DNA of 29,063 nt. It comes from Tritrichomonas musculus. Taxonomy: Eukaryota; Parabasalia; Tritrichomonadida; Tritrichomonadidae. Both the position numbers and the translations under genes were made by a program. Each line of letters starts with the position of its first letter. Positions within the stretch are counted from its first letter, which is position 1. Below the pieces are notes generated by a model, which worked only from the letters and a program-made list of their open reading frames with translations, did no database searches and was not told the origin of the DNA. Positions 9,500 to 18,060 of this stretch are shown in pieces. The stretch is taken from contig JAPFFF010000250.1 in assembly GCA_039105265.1 (NCBI GenBank), positions 1-29,063 of the forward strand. The letters run 5' to 3'.

Positions 9500-9850
9500 A
9501 TGTTTGAATCAAAGAGTTCAGAAGTATTTGGATGTAATGAAAAATATTCAGGAAAATATTCTTAATTTTCTTTGAAGATGAAACTAATTTAGAAGACAAT
9601 TTTCAAAACCTTGAAAATATATTTAATGAAGCCCAAATATAAGATTGTAAGCTTGATCTTTTGTCATTGTTACATTTCATTTCTAAAATTAGTAATATTT
9701 GTCATCGTTTCCACAACTTTTTCAGCAAAATTGAGCGAATATTACAATATTTCAAATCTGATATCAAAAAATATTTTTCAAATTCCCAAATATTTAATAT
9801 TTTCAAAATCAACAAAAGGATTCTTTTATTCCTTACTGAAGAGGGAAAAG
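9500..9850 (+). pseudogene. DUF3447 ankyrin-family N-terminal relic
   Basis: Broken plus-strand frames give, in order, QKYLDVMKNIQENILNFL, then EDETNLEDNFQNLENIF, then HFISKISNICHRFHNFF, and a stretch ending in INKRILLFLTEEG. This is the recognisable N-terminal region of the large trichomonad DUF3447 ankyrin-repeat family (KIQ-NLL-FL, HHRS-NFF-KIEQIL, SNKRILLFLIEEG patterns). The reading shifts near 9565 and meets an in-frame TAA near 9639, so it is not a working gene. Similarity stops abruptly near 9846. The next part of the same family pattern resumes at about 14465 on the same strand. Identification rests on remembered family patterns, not a search. Confidence 0.6.
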
Positions 9851-10356
9851 AAAAAATTTTTTCTAGTGGCAATATTAGCAGTGAAATTGCAGAAAATGAT
9901 ATTAATATCATTTAATAACGAATTGGAGTAAATATAAACTGCTCCACCATATAAAGCTTGGCATTTTTCGAAGGTAAGATATTCGAGAAGGATGGAATTA
10001 TTGAGATTATTCTTATTGCTTATGTTATCAAAAGTTTGTTTTTGGAAATAAATATTCAAAAAGTTTTAGATAACCGTCAAAAAAAATTGATAAAGAATAA
10101 AAAAGATTATTAGTAAAATTAGGAATTTATCATAATGATTGAAATTTTTTTGTGTTTGTGGAATGAGTAACAAGCGAATACAACTATATAATCGTTCTTT
10201 GCAAGTTTCATCAACAATCCAGATAAAAACTCTTCCATTTCTACAGTCAAAGCATGATTGGATTATTTTGTGTGAGATATCAGTAAAGCTGCTTGGAATT
10301 GGATCTTTCTTCTGGATCTCAATGAGGAGGATGATTCTTTACATTTCAGCTCCACA
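9850..10356 (-). pseudogene. Beta-helix (Pmp-like) surface protein relic
   Basis: Two overlapping minus-strand frames without a credible start. The upstream one (about 10338-10064) contains IPSSFTDISHKIIQSCFDC and RVFIWIVDETC. The downstream one (about 10065-9850) contains FEKCQALYGGAVYIYSNS followed by FCNFTANIA. GGA(I/V) and FxN-type motifs in short beta-strand repeats are the signature of chlamydial polymorphic membrane protein-like repeats, which trichomonads carry as surface-type proteins. The change of frame near 10064 and the lack of signal peptide, membrane helix or start codon mark it as a decayed fragment. It abuts the ankyrin relic at about 9850. Confidence 0.42.
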
Positions 10357-10379
10357 GTGAAGTGAAGGACAGCAAAGCG

Positions 10380-10435
10380 TTAAATGAGTTAAACGTACAC
10401 ATTTTCATTTTTTTTTTCTTTTCAATTTTGTTCAT

Positions 10436-10467
<32 letters not shown>

Positions 10468-10720
10468 CTAATAATCATTTCATATTGTTTACCAATGGTA
10501 TTTTTATAAGATTTATACTATTCAAATCTTCGACTTTTTGATAAGATATCATGTATATTACTTTTACTGGTAAAAACACATGTTCCAGCCTTTTTATTGA
10601 TCTAAATTATGCTATATAATCATTGATTTTTTGTTAAATCAAAAAAAAAATCAATTAAAATTTTTTTCAAATATTTACGAAAATTAAAAAAAAAGGTATA
10701 ATCGTGGATTGAAAATCATT
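10380..10720. other. AT-rich spacer with a 29-base T run
   Basis: No coding content is visible. Positions 10439-10467 are 29 consecutive T, the longest homopolymer in the window; read on the minus strand it is an A run. Shorter A and T runs follow at 10640-10695. Confidence 0.8.
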
Positions 10721-10724
10721 TTAT

Positions 10725-11030
10725 TTAGATAGTATCAAAATCATCAGGTGATGTTTGAGGACCATTAAATTTTATCCTTGGGTTTATATCGCTCTCCATT
10801 AAATGTTTCAATTCTTCTCTAGAATACAAAGCTCCTGATTCAGAAGGTAAATCAACAAAACCTTCCGTAGCTGTAGATTGAAGTATTCCTCTTTTTGTTT
10901 CATTTTTTTCGATTTGATCTAATCTGAGCTTAAAATTTTTATTTTCTTTTTCCAGAACGTCCATACGCTGTTTCATTCTTTCGTTTTCTTTTTCTAGTTC
11001 CTTTACTTTATCAATTAAAGCTTCAAGCAT
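10725..11030 (-). CDS. Small coiled-coil hypothetical protein (101 aa)
   Basis: The frame begins with ATG, with an in-frame TAA two codons upstream, so this start is natural. Residues 1-46 form a regular heptad coiled coil (ALIDKVKELEKENERMKQRM and on to IEKNET). Residues 47-101 are an acidic, Ser/Pro-containing tail (ESGALYSREELKHLMESD) ending in DDFDTI. The stop is followed at once by TAAATAAAA, which fits the trichomonad habit of a TAAA polyadenylation signal overlapping the stop and argues for a transcribed gene. I do not recognise the family; it could be a dimerising subunit or adaptor. It lies among relics, so it might instead be the surviving end of a larger coiled-coil gene. Confidence 0.5.
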   Translation of the reverse strand: MLEALIDKVKELEKENERMKQRMDVLEKENKNFKLRLDQIEKNETKRGILQSTATEGFVDLPSESGALYSREELKHLMESDINPRIKFNGPQTSPDDFDTI

Positions 11031-11347
11031 CAGTTACTCTGTTTTCCAGTAACCTTATATGAAGATAATGGTTTGAGAATATATTTGGTAGTATTATGTT
11101 ATTTTTTGAAAGATTACAAAATTTTCGTTTTTTAGAAAGTTGTATGAGTTCACTCAAAAAAAACAAAAATTTATAAATTTTTGAATAATTTATTTTTACA
11201 TACGTTAATTTCTATTTTATACCATTTTTCTTTCAAATGAAATAAAAATCATGCTGACCTATCAATGCTATTAATAATTACTTAATGTAACTTATATAAT
11301 TTCTATTTTATATTCACAAATAATCATGAATATTGAATTTGAAATCT
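11031..11347. other. Gene-free AT-rich spacer
   Basis: No coding frame or conspicuous repeat is seen. TCATATA on the minus strand near 11060 could be an initiator for the small coiled-coil gene, but at 30 bases it is farther from the ATG than usual. Confidence 0.6.
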
Positions 11348-11930
11348 TTATTTGAAGATACATATGTATAAAAGCATTTCCAATGCTTTCTGGCTGCTAT
11401 TATTTGTAGCCAAAATGAAATATTTCATAGCTTCATTCTTATTTTCTTTCATTCCAATCCTTTCATAAAGAATAACACTATGTTTAATAAAAGCTTCTAA
11501 ATACCCAAGCCTTATTGAAATTTGCATATATTCATTAGATTTTATTTTTATCGGCTGGTATGCCTTCTCCTCTTGTGAATATATGTGATAAGTAATATTT
11601 TGAGTTAGGTTCATTGAACTCTGTTCCATTTTTAAAATAATGAAATGCTTCTTGATAATTTAGTTTAATACCATTTCCCTCATGGCGTATAAAACCATAA
11701 TAGTAAATGTTAATAATATCATCTTGACCAGCTGCAAGTTTGAAATAATGTACAGCTTCTTTTTTTTCTATATCTATTTTTTTCCACAATAAAGCATTAA
11801 TGAGTATTCCCGGCATGATTGTTTCAATCCTTCATCAGCGGCAATCATGAAGTATGTAATTGCTTCTTTCTTATCAACAGGAATGCATTTACCATTAAAA
11901 TACATTAATCTAAGATTGTTTACATCCCTC
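11348..11930 (-). pseudogene. Sel1-repeat protein relic
   Basis: Read on the minus strand from about 11930, Sel1 units appear in order: LRLMYFNGKCIPVDKKEA, then ITYFMIAADEG, IDIEKKEAVHYFKLAAGQDD, IKLNYQEAFHYFKNGTEF, EPNSKYYLSHIFTRGEGIP, and finally GYLEAFIKHSVILYERIG with KNEAMKYFILATNNSSQKA. The units fall in different frames: a shift near 11772 in an A-rich run and another near 11545. No start, kinase domain or conserved tail is present. It is therefore a broken fragment of the same host family as the kinase/Sel1 gene at 4621-9279, though its repeats are diverged rather than a recent copy. Confidence 0.72.
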
Positions 11931-12571
11931 TATATAAAAAATGGTATCATTAAGAAAGCTATACCAATTTTCTTAATTGTCAAGAAGACATACCAACTGG
12001 TAAAATATTATGAAAATTAATCCAAAATTGTTTTTCTTTTTGAAATCGCCCAAAATAGTATAGAAATAATTCAATTCGAAATTTTGTTTAATAATTATGC
12101 AATAGAAAAAAAAGTTATGGATGTAATAAGAAATATCTCTATTATTTGAAGTTTTTTGAAATCGAATATATTTTCAATGAGATTTAAAATAGAAAAATTG
12201 ATTGTATTGGTATCTTACAGATTTTTTTGTATATTAAAATGCCTTATCTTGTTGGAGATGATCAGTATGCATATTATCAATTTCAAATCATAAATTGCAA
12301 TTTTAAATAATCAGATGATTTCTATTGTTTTATCTATTTAGAAATTTCAATTGTTTCAATTTTCTATATTGTCAATAAGGTCCTTTGAATTTTTTGTTAA
12401 CTTCAAAGAAAATTATATATATGTTTTTCTTGAGATATTAAATGTATAATACAATGCATTTTTAATATATATATTAATATTAAATATATATTTAAATTTA
12501 AAATATTTGCCTTATTTTATCTAAAATAAATATGTATATATTGTAAAACAATTATCAATATTCAATTTCAA
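11931..12571. other. Gene-free AT-rich spacer
   Basis: No coding frame is seen. Around 12460-12510 the sequence is almost pure A/T with self-complementary ATATAT and AATATT runs. Several TCA triplets occur upstream of the Rab-BTB gene. Confidence 0.6.
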
Positions 12572-12577
12572 TCATTT
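12572..12577 (+). promoter_or_regulatory. Candidate initiator for the Rab-BTB gene
   Basis: TCATTT fits the trichomonad initiator consensus; its A (12574) is 26 bases before the ATG at 12600. A second TCA at 12594-12596 is only 4 bases from the ATG but fits the consensus less well. The choice between them is open. Confidence 0.35.
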
Positions 12578-12599
12578 TTTTTTTCTAATAGAATCAGAA

Positions 12600-14057
12600 A
12601 TGACTAGCGAATCTGGTGATAAGCCTGACTTCCTACTAAAAATTGTCCTAGTTGGAGAATCTGGTACTGGAAAAACTAATTATCTAAACCGCCTTTCTAG
12701 AGGTTTTTATAATCCAAATACAAAAAATACTATTGGTGTAGAATTTGGAACAGAATCGATGGTAATCAAAGAAAAAACAGTTAAAGCACAAATTTGGGAT
12801 ACAGCAGGTCTCGCAAGATACCGTGCAATCGTAAGTGCATATTATAGAGGTGCAATTGGTGTTGTTCTTATGTATGACGTTACAAATTTAGATTCTTTTA
12901 ATTCACTTTCAAAGTGGGTTGATGAAATTCGAAATTCAACCGATAATAAAGTTGTTGTAATGGTTGTAGCAAATAAATGCGAAGTCCCTGGAAGCCAAAG
13001 AATAATATCAACAGAAAGAGGAAAGCATTTTGCAAAACAACACAATTTTCTTTTTAACGAGGTATCCGCCTGTGATAACATAAATATTAAAGAATCATTT
13101 GAACAATTAATCAGTGAAATCATTGACAAACTTTCTGAAAAAGAAGAAGAAAAGACAAATAATAAGACTGATACATCCAAAACAGATCAAAAAAATCTTC
13201 ATTCAAATCCAATTCTCCTTTCATCTGCAGGCTTAAAAAATATCATTCGAAATGACGTTGAATACTTCACTTTTAAATTTGGTCCAAGTGAAATGAAGAT
13301 TGACAAGCTTTTTGCCCAATTTTTGTCACCTTTAGTTTCGCGAATTTTACTTTCAGATCCGACCGTTGATTCCCTCAATTTTGACTACCTTTCAAAAAGT
13401 AACTTTCCAAATTTTGACCAACTTTTTAATGATGAAATATTTGGCCTTCTTCACAAAATTTCTAGAGGCGAATCAATAGAAATTGACGACGTTGAGGCAC
13501 AGAAATTGATGCTGATTTCAATCCTCTTGTACAACCAAGAACTTTTTGACATCCTGTGCCAATCGCATCCGATCAATTTCGACATTGATCACGTTGAAGC
13601 TTACGTGCAGCAGGCGATGGTGCTGAACCAAATGAAGGAGTTCTTCAAGGAGGACAAATTTGACATTTCTGAAGTTTTCGATGAAATGGCAAAAAAATTC
13701 GATTTGATCGATAAAAAGTGCCTCAAAAATTTGCCGAAATCTGTCATTTACACTGTGATTTCAAACAAGAATTTGGTAGTCGAAAGTGAAGATTCCTTGT
13801 TTGACTTTGTCATGGATGTGTTTGAAAGTGACGAAAGTGAAAAATGTGAAGAAAACGATGAATACAATTTGATGCTCTTTTTGGAAAAAATAGAGCTAGG
13901 AAATTTGACTGAAAAGAAGTGTGCCAAATACATTCAGCAAATTGATCCAAACAAGATAACTGGCACAATATGGAAGAGCATTTGTAGAAAATTTGAAGGT
14001 AGCGAAGATACTAATGATAAGAAAGATGAGCAACAAAAGATAATGAATTCATCATAA
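12600..14057 (+). CDS. Rab-like GTPase fused to BTB-like domain, Gln-to-Leu in G3
   Basis: 485 residues. Residues 12-175 are a Rab-type GTPase: P-loop GESGTGKT (19-26), switch I NTIGVEF (43-49), G3 WDTAG (66-70), NKCE in place of NKxD (125-128), and SAC for SAK (156-158). G3 is followed by LA where active Rabs have QE (71-72). The catalytic Gln is therefore Leu, a change that in Ras and Rab proteins greatly slows GTP hydrolysis. A charged linker (about 175-205) joins residues about 219-320, which resemble the BTB-like N-terminal domain of trichomonad repeat proteins (YFTFKFG, then FAQFLSPLVSRILLSDPT). Residues 320-485 are helical and unassigned. There is no C-terminal Cys, so no prenylation is expected. 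The architecture parallels RhoBTB, but with a Rab-type module. Inference: a nucleotide-locked scaffold or adaptor near membranes. The frame is intact and the start is clear. Confidence 0.88.
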   Translation: MTSESGDKPDFLLKIVLVGESGTGKTNYLNRLSRGFYNPNTKNTIGVEFGTESMVIKEKTVKAQIWDTAGLARYRAIVSAYYRGAIGVVLMYDVTNLDSFNSLSKWVDEIRNSTDNKVVVMVVANKCEVPGSQRIISTERGKHFAKQHNFLFNEVSACDNINIKESFEQLISEIIDKLSEKEEEKTNNKTDTSKTDQKNLHSNPILLSSAGLKNIIRNDVEYFTFKFGPSEMKIDKLFAQFLSPLVSRILLSDPTVDSLNFDYLSKSNFPNFDQLFNDEIFGLLHKISRGESIEIDDVEAQKLMLISILLYNQELFDILCQSHPINFDIDHVEAYVQQAMVLNQMKEFFKEDKFDISEVFDEMAKKFDLIDKKCLKNLPKSVIYTVISNKNLVVESEDSLFDFVMDVFESDESEKCEENDEYNLMLFLEKIELGNLTEKKCAKYIQQIDPNKITGTIWKSICRKFEGSEDTNDKKDEQQKIMNSS

Positions 14058-14159
14058 TAAGCAGAATTTGAAAAATAAATAAAAAAGATATTTTATTTGT
14101 GTCTTTTTCATTTTTTAAGAAATAAAATTAATAAATCTAATGAACACTCTGCTCAGAAG

Positions 14160-14460
14160 TACAATAAAAAATGACTGACTGCAATTTTTTTTTTCGTCGC
14201 TTGATTCATTTTTATCTTTGCTTGATTTGTTGCCGATTCTCTTTATTGCTGTTTTTTTTGGCTTTGATTCTGATTTTTTATCCCTTGATCCGCATTTTTG
14301 ATTTACGATGCAAATCACCAAGGTTTATCACTTGCTTCATCTTTGGTGTTACTTGATTTATCGCCAGCTTTCTTTGGTGCTGGCTTTGTTGACTTTGATT
14401 CTTCATCTTTAGCTTTGCTTGATTTATGACCAACTGTCTTTCTTTCTTTCTTTCTAATAT
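14160..14460 (-). pseudogene. Lys/Ser-rich low-complexity relic
   Basis: Minus-strand frames give Lys/Ser/Asp/Glu-rich segments with repeated KSSK: KTVGHKSSKAKDEESKSTK, then KPAPKKAGDKSSNTKDEASD before a stop near 14325. In another frame come ESKPKKTAIKRIGNKSSKDK and NESSDEKKN. It looks like the broken tail of a low-complexity protein. The KPAPKKA stretch is reminiscent of linker-histone-like tails, but that is weak. A (TTTC)n run ends the block near 14450. Confidence 0.35.
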
Positions 14461-14464
14461 ATGA

Positions 14465-15060
14465 TCAATAAGAAATTCTAACTGTTGATGAATATTTTGT
14501 CAAACAAATAATCGAAATATCCACAATATTTTTCTCCTGAAATAAAGCCGTTTATAAATGAAAAATGGTTTCGTATATATAATCCATTTGATGATGATCT
14601 TAAAAATAGCCAGGTGATTAAAGAGATAATGAGAGAATTGCCAAATAATTTTAATTATTTGAGAAAAATCGGTGAAAATGAAAGTTATCTAAGCGAAATG
14701 ATTCGAAATGATTCTGTTGATGACTAGATTGCTTATGTAAATAGAATTTATACTTCACTTAATTCAAAAATATATCCATCAATCTATGAAACAAATTTGT
14801 TTCTCATTAAAAACCCAGATGGTATCACATTGATTGAATATTCAATGTACATTTTTCAGATCAATTCAAATTTTCAGATATTTGAAAAATGAAGATGTGA
14901 AACTAACAAAATCTTTGTGTTTTCAAATGATGCATAGCGAAAATGCAGGACTAATTCATTTTCTCGAAGAGAATCAAGTAAAACCAACAGTAATTGTATT
15001 TAAAAATAAACAAAAAGTCGATGAACTATTATATATTGAAATATTTATTAGTTTTGACCT
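14465..15060 (+). pseudogene. DUF3447 ankyrin-family relic, continuation of 9500-9850
   Basis: Plus-strand frames read, in order, ILTVDEYFVKQI, QYFSPEIKPFINEKWF, LIKNPDGITLIEYSMY, RSIQIFRYLKNEDVKL, and ENAGLIHFLEENQV. This is the middle of the trichomonad DUF3447 ankyrin family (PEI-PFI-EKWF, TLIEYAAF-GSIQIF-YL, NAELIHLLEEN patterns). Breaks include a shift near 14510, an in-frame TAG at 14725-14727, and a shift near 14855. The segment starts at the point in the family pattern where the relic at 9500-9850 stops, on the same strand. No downstream ankyrin repeats remain. Confidence 0.65.
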
Positions 15061-15120
15061 AAATTGGATGTTTTTAGTAGTTTATCATGTCTTCATTTTA
15101 TTCCAGAATGCTCGCATATA

Positions 15121-15653
15121 AATCAATTTTATATTTAAATGAATAATTATTTTTTAACCAATGTTAATGATTGAATATGCATGATTATTTAAATAAACAT
15201 TAATATTCCATCAAGAAAAAATTGTATATTGTAAAATAAAACAATATAATTTGAAAAGAAAAAATTGAGAAGGAAAAATATTTGATAAATACAGGAAAAC
15301 ATTTTTATCTAATCAAGTTAAACAGATTTGAAAGATAATTTAGATAAAAAACTATTACATATTATATTAAATTTTATATATACATATATAAAACCCAGAT
15401 CTATTATTATATGAGTTATATTCATTTGTATAAAATTTTTTTATATTTTTACAACAAAAGATTTTTCTGATTTGATGTTAACTTTTTGAATATTCTTCAG
15501 AAATATCCAACTATAATAAAGTTGTTCTTAAATATTTAATAATTAGTTATCAAGAGTAATAAGATTCCAAGAATTCAATTTTTTTAATTTAAAACACTCT
15601 CATCTTCAATTATATTTTCAATAAATTATTTTGAGCAATTGTATTGAAATAAT
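15121..15653. other. Gene-free AT-rich spacer
   Basis: No coding frame is supported. A small hairpin (ATATTGT / ACAATAT, loop of 8) lies near 15228-15250. Otherwise I see nothing beyond A/T runs. Confidence 0.6.
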
Positions 15654-15862
15654 AAACCTAGTTTTTTTATTTGCACCTTCCATTTAAATTAAAATTGCAT
15701 TATATTGATAAGCACCCATTTATATTTATATTAAAATTATTAATAATATACTACATTATATATATTATTTAAATTATGCATATATTCTTTTTGAAACCTA
15801 TTTATTAATGAAGAAAATATAGTTTATTTTGAATAGGAGGTGCAAATAAAAAAACAAGGTTT
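15654..15862. mobile_element. Small inverted-repeat element (MITE-like), 209 bp
   Basis: The ends are inverted copies of about 27-28 bases (15654-15681 and 15836-15862) sharing GTTTTTTTATTTGCACCT and an AAACC outer edge, with one substitution and one extra base. The interior is A/T-only in style and has no coding capacity. Size, terminal inverted repeats and lack of genes fit a miniature inverted-repeat transposable element, possibly related to a Tc1/mariner-type family. The target duplication is not clear. It ends 26 bases before the ATG of the RGS gene, so it forms most of that gene's proximal upstream region. Confidence 0.65.
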
Positions 15863-15875
15863 TTAAACTGATTAT

Positions 15876-15882
15876 TCAAAAT
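15876..15882 (+). promoter_or_regulatory. Candidate initiator for the RGS gene
   Basis: TTATTCAAAATT places a TCA (A at 15878) 11 bases before the ATG at 15889. The base after TCA is A rather than a pyrimidine, as at the gene ending at 20760. It lies just outside the small inverted-repeat element. Confidence 0.35.
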
Positions 15883-15888
15883 TGAACA

Positions 15889-17115
15889 ATGAGAGATTTT
15901 CGCAATGATCAATACGCTTTATTCTTTTTAATTCTATGGGTACAATGGACACTCTTTTTCATATTTTGTATTTACCTGTTTTTCACATATCGACGAAGCA
16001 TTTATATTCGATGTCGTGATCCATGGCTTATTTTTTGTTCCGCTTTAGGGCAATATCTTATGATGACATTGATGGTTTGGAAAATTGTTGTAACCCCTGA
16101 TAAATGGCCTAATATGTTGAATGCTTGGTTTATATGGCTTTGTATTCCACTTCATTTACTTCCCTATCCTGTCAGATCATTAAGATTCATTCTCCAGCAT
16201 GCCCTCAACGAATATGAATTTGATTTAAGTAAGCCTGAGTCTGAAAGGAAGAAAGGGCCCAACAAATTCTTAGATTTTTTAAAAAAGAACCCAAAATATC
16301 GCTCGGATAAAGCTTTTTTCATATTAAATTGGATATTAATGGCAATTGCAATAGCCATCGGCATTTATCGAAGCTTTCTACCAGAAAATCGACCTGGGCA
16401 ATATGGCGAAAAAAATTCAGCAATGTATCATATATCATGTATAGCCTTATTAGTCCTTGCATCCTTTTTCCTGTGGCTAGCAGTTCACTTTTTACGGAAA
16501 ACAGATGAAGAATTATTTATAACTGTCGAACTTGCTTTTATTGGAGCAGTTTGGCTTGTTTTTATATCTTTATATATATTCTTTGGCTGGTCCGATATTG
16601 GTACTTTTCGAACTCCTCCAATTTTCCTGATCGTTTTATGTATTGCTTCATTTCTTGTTTCTTTTGGGATGCCGATACAGCTTTCTATTGTAATCCGTAG
16701 TGAAAAGTCGTTTGGAGATAAAAAATATGATAACTTTAATGAAGTGTTAAATAATCCAGAAACTTATAATTTATTAGTCCAATTTTGTAAGAAAAAACTT
16801 TGTCTTGAATTCGTTTTATTTTATGAAGACGTAAACAAATACAAATCGTTGGATCCAGAAAAATTGGAAGAAAAATATGCAGACATGGTTGATAAATATG
16901 TGGAAGATGAAGCACCTTTTCATATTAATGTCCATATTGACGTTTTAAAGAAAGTAATGGAAGAAGATCATCCAAATCCTGAAACTTTTAATGAAATGTT
17001 GGAAAAGGCATTGCATTTAATGCAAGTTGAAATTTTCAGAGAATTTAAGAGATCTACTCTCTTGAAGAATTACATTAATGAGCAAAAGAGAAAAGATATT
17101 CTTCAAAGAAACTAA
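15889..17115 (+). CDS. Seven-transmembrane protein with C-terminal RGS domain
   Basis: 408 residues. Seven hydrophobic helices are visible at about 9-32, 45-68, 78-98, 141-161, 179-202, 209-233 and 243-269. The first loops contain RR/RCRD, and a basic cytoplasmic-type loop (110-140) lies between helices 3 and 4. Residues 282-396 are an RGS box: FNEVLNNPETYNLLVQFCKK, then LEFVLFYEDVNKYK, ending in FREFKRSTLLKNYI. RGS domains speed GTP hydrolysis by heterotrimeric G-protein alpha subunits. A 7TM-RGS layout is known from plant RGS1, and similar receptor-like RGS proteins occur in other protists including T. vaginalis. It likely sits in the plasma membrane and shuts off a G-alpha; whether it senses a ligand is inference. 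The stop is followed by A-rich sequence that includes TAAA. Confidence 0.9.
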   Translation: MRDFRNDQYALFFLILWVQWTLFFIFCIYLFFTYRRSIYIRCRDPWLIFCSALGQYLMMTLMVWKIVVTPDKWPNMLNAWFIWLCIPLHLLPYPVRSLRFILQHALNEYEFDLSKPESERKKGPNKFLDFLKKNPKYRSDKAFFILNWILMAIAIAIGIYRSFLPENRPGQYGEKNSAMYHISCIALLVLASFFLWLAVHFLRKTDEELFITVELAFIGAVWLVFISLYIFFGWSDIGTFRTPPIFLIVLCIASFLVSFGMPIQLSIVIRSEKSFGDKKYDNFNEVLNNPETYNLLVQFCKKKLCLEFVLFYEDVNKYKSLDPEKLEEKYADMVDKYVEDEAPFHINVHIDVLKKVMEEDHPNPETFNEMLEKALHLMQVEIFREFKRSTLLKNYINEQKRKDILQRN

Positions 17116-17384
17116 AAAAAAAACTGTTATTTGCTTATCAATAATTATTATTATCTTAATAAATAATTGTTTTTGTTTTTTATATAGATTATTATAAAAA
17201 AGGTTGATCTTGCTAATTGTAAAAGCTTAAGGGTAAGCTTAAATTTCTCTCAATTTTTTGAATAGAAGAAAAAATTCAAAAGTTAATATTTTTGATATTT
17301 TTTTATAAAAATAAAATAAGAATAAAAAAATATCAGAAGAATTTTTTTTATTAAAAACAAACTCTTATAGAAAATTTTTTGATT

Positions 17385-17480
17385 TTAATATCTCGTGAAA
17401 TAAAGAAGAAAAATACAAATTCTCAGGCCAAAACTAATATTTTTTGTCGATAACTTTATTGGGATATATGGGATAAAACA
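17385..17480 (+). repeat. Diverged partial copy of the 412-bp unit
   Basis: The stretch TATCTCGTGAAA followed by CAGGCCAAAACTAATATTTT and a TCGAT-containing segment matches the middle of the tandem unit at 18190-18240. It is separated from the array by about 560 bases and is more diverged, so it is likely an older copy. Confidence 0.55.
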
Positions 17481-18060
17481 ATTATGATTGTATGATTATA
17501 GAAGAAGAACATTTTTTTGTTTTTGAATATTCAATGTACACAAATTTTGAATTATTATATTTTTATTATTTCAATTTTTAAATAATCAATTTAAATATAA
17601 AGGAATAAAAAAAATCAGGTTCATCGACTTGTTCAATATATGATAATGTCAGGATATCACATAGAATATGATTATTCCTCAATCCGTATAATTGCCTTAT
17701 ATTTGAATTGTTGTATCGAAATTACTATAATAGATTATTTTATATTATTTGATAAGGTATATGGCATAAACTTATAAAATGCATAAGAATTCAATAATAA
17801 CGTTTTTGGTGAATAATTGCTAAAATTGGATGAAAATTTGGTTTTTTTTAAAACAGATGAAGCAAACAATGATGATTGAATTAGACATTTATCTTATAAA
17901 TCAATATTTAAGTTACTTAATGAATTTTTAGAACTTTTTACAAAAACACTAACAAAATTCGTCGATACATGTATTAAATATTGATATAAAATCTATATTT
18001 TTCAAAAAAAAATATATCAATTATATGCATTATAAATTTTATTTTTGCATTATAACGATT

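Noticed and set aside
10139-10360. 73-codon plus-strand frame
   Set aside because: It lies antisense to the Pmp-like relic, which reads more sensibly, and it has no recognisable motif.
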